A DNA stretch of 64,000 bases, from NCBI GenBank assembly GCA_025331565.1, contig JAFREQ010000044.1, positions 1,736,001 to 1,800,000 on the forward strand, in the 5' to 3' direction. Made by a program: the position numbers and the translations under genes. Below, piece by piece: positions 62,375-64,000 of this stretch. The notes beneath the pieces are model-generated. The model saw only the letters and a program-made list of their open reading frames with translations, was not told the DNA's origin and made no database searches. This DNA comes from Holacanthus passer (taxonomy: Eukaryota; Chordata; Actinopteri; Pomacanthidae). Position 1 is the stretch's first letter, and the number at the start of each line of letters is the position of its first letter.

Positions 62375-63960
62375 ATATATTTCAATATTTTGTGTGTGTG
62401 GTTGTGTTTACTTTAGCATGCACCTCAGCAGGGCGTTTTGTTACATTTACTACCAGAGAAGACAATTTGCATATTTCCTGGTAGAAGTGAACACCATACT
62501 ATGCCTTTGTTAACATAGTTTGAATGTTAGCTGTGCAGGATACACCGGGAACAGCTGAGGAAATGAGGTAACACGCACATTTTCACATTAATACACTTTA
62601 AATGAGACTTCATGAAGGTAGTAGTTAAGATGTTTTAGTCGTGTAGTGAGCAAAATGCAGTTACAGTTATGAGCATTGGACCTGATTTTGAGATTTGTGA
62701 TTTGTGTATTGTGAGTGTTCGAAAATTAATGAATGAATGAAAATGAATAAGATAAGATAAAACCTTTATTCGTCCCACAGTGGGGAAATTCACAAAGTAC
62801 AGCAGCAAAGGGGATAAGAAGCAGTTAAATAGTAAAAAAGAGCAATTTAAACAGGCTAAAAAGATGATATTAACAAATTTACATTAGAAATTCACACAAG
62901 ACTTGCATTATTTGATTAGATATGAGATGTGAAATATTAAATGTTAAATTCAAAATATTGCACATTGGATAGAATGAAGAATTGAACAGAATAGAATTCT
63001 AGTATTTTAGCTACAAGTCAAAGTCAAACAATTTGTTTGGTACTTTTGCCTGCTCGAACGGTTTCTTCTCTATGATTTTTTGGAGGAAAAGCAGTGTTTG
63101 ACTCAATATTTAGTACAATCTAACTATCTCTAGCTTTTTGTTACCAACCAACTTAAAATTCCATTCAGGAGTTTTTAAAGTATGAATTTAATCAAGGACT
63201 TGATGTGAAATGTAGTAAAGGTACAATGGACAGCGAGCGAGCACTATTTTGTTTCAGCCAAGCCTTAATGGCATTTACAAGTTTGTTTAAGTAAATATGA
63301 GTTTATTAGTGACACTTTGGAGATGCACAGCAGCATTCTGAAACCTATCTCTGGTTCATATTTCAGGTGGGACAGAAATATGCAAATGATGCATGTACAT
63401 AGATTTGCCTGTTGAAGATTAAAAGATTATCAGTTTGATGAATTTGCAAAGTACAGTTTCTGTTTTTCAGGAAATAAATGAAAAGTTGCCTGAGTTATAT
63501 ATCATGTCCATCAAGTCCACTGTACAGTATTTTGTTCATTTTCATCTAATGAGTCTGGTAATGATATCTTAAGAGATGAGGAAAGATAATTTCACACAAT
63601 GCCACATTTGCTGATCCAATCCAGATTTTTTGGGCAAAGAAAAAGCCACATGATGTCAATGTTGGTCCAAAAACAGTTTTTAAAGTTTCTTTAAAAATTC
63701 TGTTCATCAGGTCAATATTATTTATCTGTTGTAGAATTAATGCTGTCAAAATTGGTCTTCAGACTAGTGTAGATATATTTGATGGTAACATTAAGTATTC
63801 TCACTACAAAATCTAAATCCAATTTTCTTCCGCAATCCACACTGCATACACATTCCTGCTTTAATGAACAGTATGGAACATTCTGCACTCATAAACATTC
63901 AGTAAACAAAATCTCAAACCTCGGCAAAAGATAATCCAACCATTCCCCCTGTCCTTTCAG
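62375..63960. other. snrnp25 downstream intergenic region
   Basis: AT-rich DNA between the snrnp25 poly(A) signal and the acceptor of the next gene. It contains a fish repeat at about 62745-63000. No other exon is recognised. Its right end, CCCCCTGTCCTTTCAG, is a strong acceptor, so the part nearest 63960 is an intron of the next gene. Confidence 0.55.
62745..63000 (+). repeat. Common fish interspersed repeat
   Basis: Starts with GATAAGATAAAACCTTTATT then CGTCCCACAGTGGGGAAATTC and an A-rich body with CAGCAGCAAAGGGGATAAGAAG. I recognise these words from a repeat present in very many copies in teleost genomes. The same head occurs reversed at 59120-59165. The right border is uncertain. Confidence 0.65.
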
Positions 63961-64000
63961 CATCCACCATGACTTCTTCAGACGTCGAGCTGGAGAAGAT
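63961..64000 (+). CDS. First coding exon of an unidentified gene, cut by the window end
   Basis: A polypyrimidine tract and TTTCAG end at 63960. The exon opens CATCCACC and then an ATG at 63969 in good Kozak context (CACCATGA), encoding MTSSDVELEK before the window ends. An untranslated upstream exon must therefore exist, probably between snrnp25 and here. Ten residues are too few to name the protein. It lies on the same strand as snrnp25. Confidence 0.6.

Noticed and set aside
1..64000. tRNA, rRNA, CRISPR arrays, bacterial-type operons or intact retroelements
   Set aside because: No cloverleaf, spacer-repeat pattern, reverse transcriptase motif or long terminal repeat was recognised on either strand.

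Overview
This is a 64 kb piece of a vertebrate nuclear chromosome, almost certainly from a ray-finned (teleost) fish. All genes are intron-split with GT-AG junctions. The proteins are clear vertebrate orthologues, introns are compact, and short copies of typical fish interspersed repeats and microsatellites are scattered through the non-coding DNA. The species cannot be named from the sequence.

Layout, left to right. The last exon of nprl3 (+) ends at 722 and converges on mpg (-, 1710-3517). A gene-poor gap of about 8 kb follows, then a CpG-rich promoter and untranslated first exon of rhbdf1 near 11.9-12.2 kb. A 16.4 kb first intron leads to the rhbdf1 (iRhom1) coding exons (+, 28718-37077). 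Tail-to-tail with rhbdf1 lies aanat (-, 38362-39422), probably the pineal-type aanat2. Then come mgrn1 (-, 44075-50861) head-to-head with cdip1 (+, 54257-56474), and polr3k (-, 58570-60163) head-to-head with snrnp25 (+, 60749-62088). The window stops 32 bases into the coding sequence of another + strand gene (ATG at 63969).

The nprl3 - mpg - rhbdf1 order and orientation match the flank of the mammalian alpha-globin cluster (human 16p13.3), where POLR3K and SNRNP25 are also neighbours. Here aanat, mgrn1 and cdip1 lie between rhbdf1 and polr3k/snrnp25. No globin exon was found; if the cluster is linked it lies outside this window. The genes are not one pathway: base-excision repair, mTORC1 restraint, growth-factor and ADAM17 trafficking, melatonin synthesis, ubiquitin ligation, a p53-responsive LITAF-domain protein, RNA polymerase III and the minor spliceosome.

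I spliced every coding gene by hand and each gives an uninterrupted protein of about the family's usual length. The points most worth a second look are: an in-frame cassette exon in rhbdf1; a candidate small gene and two phase-compatible exon-like segments in the mpg-rhbdf1 gap; a CCAAT/GATA/TATA module upstream of mpg; E-box, OTX-like and MARE-like sites upstream of aanat; three nearly identical CTCF-like cores inside a decayed tandem repeat between mgrn1 and cdip1; and GCTAAC/GTTAGC-type words that recur at several promoters. I see no CRISPR array, tRNA or rRNA gene, intact transposon, or evidence of a wholly new multi-gene system.
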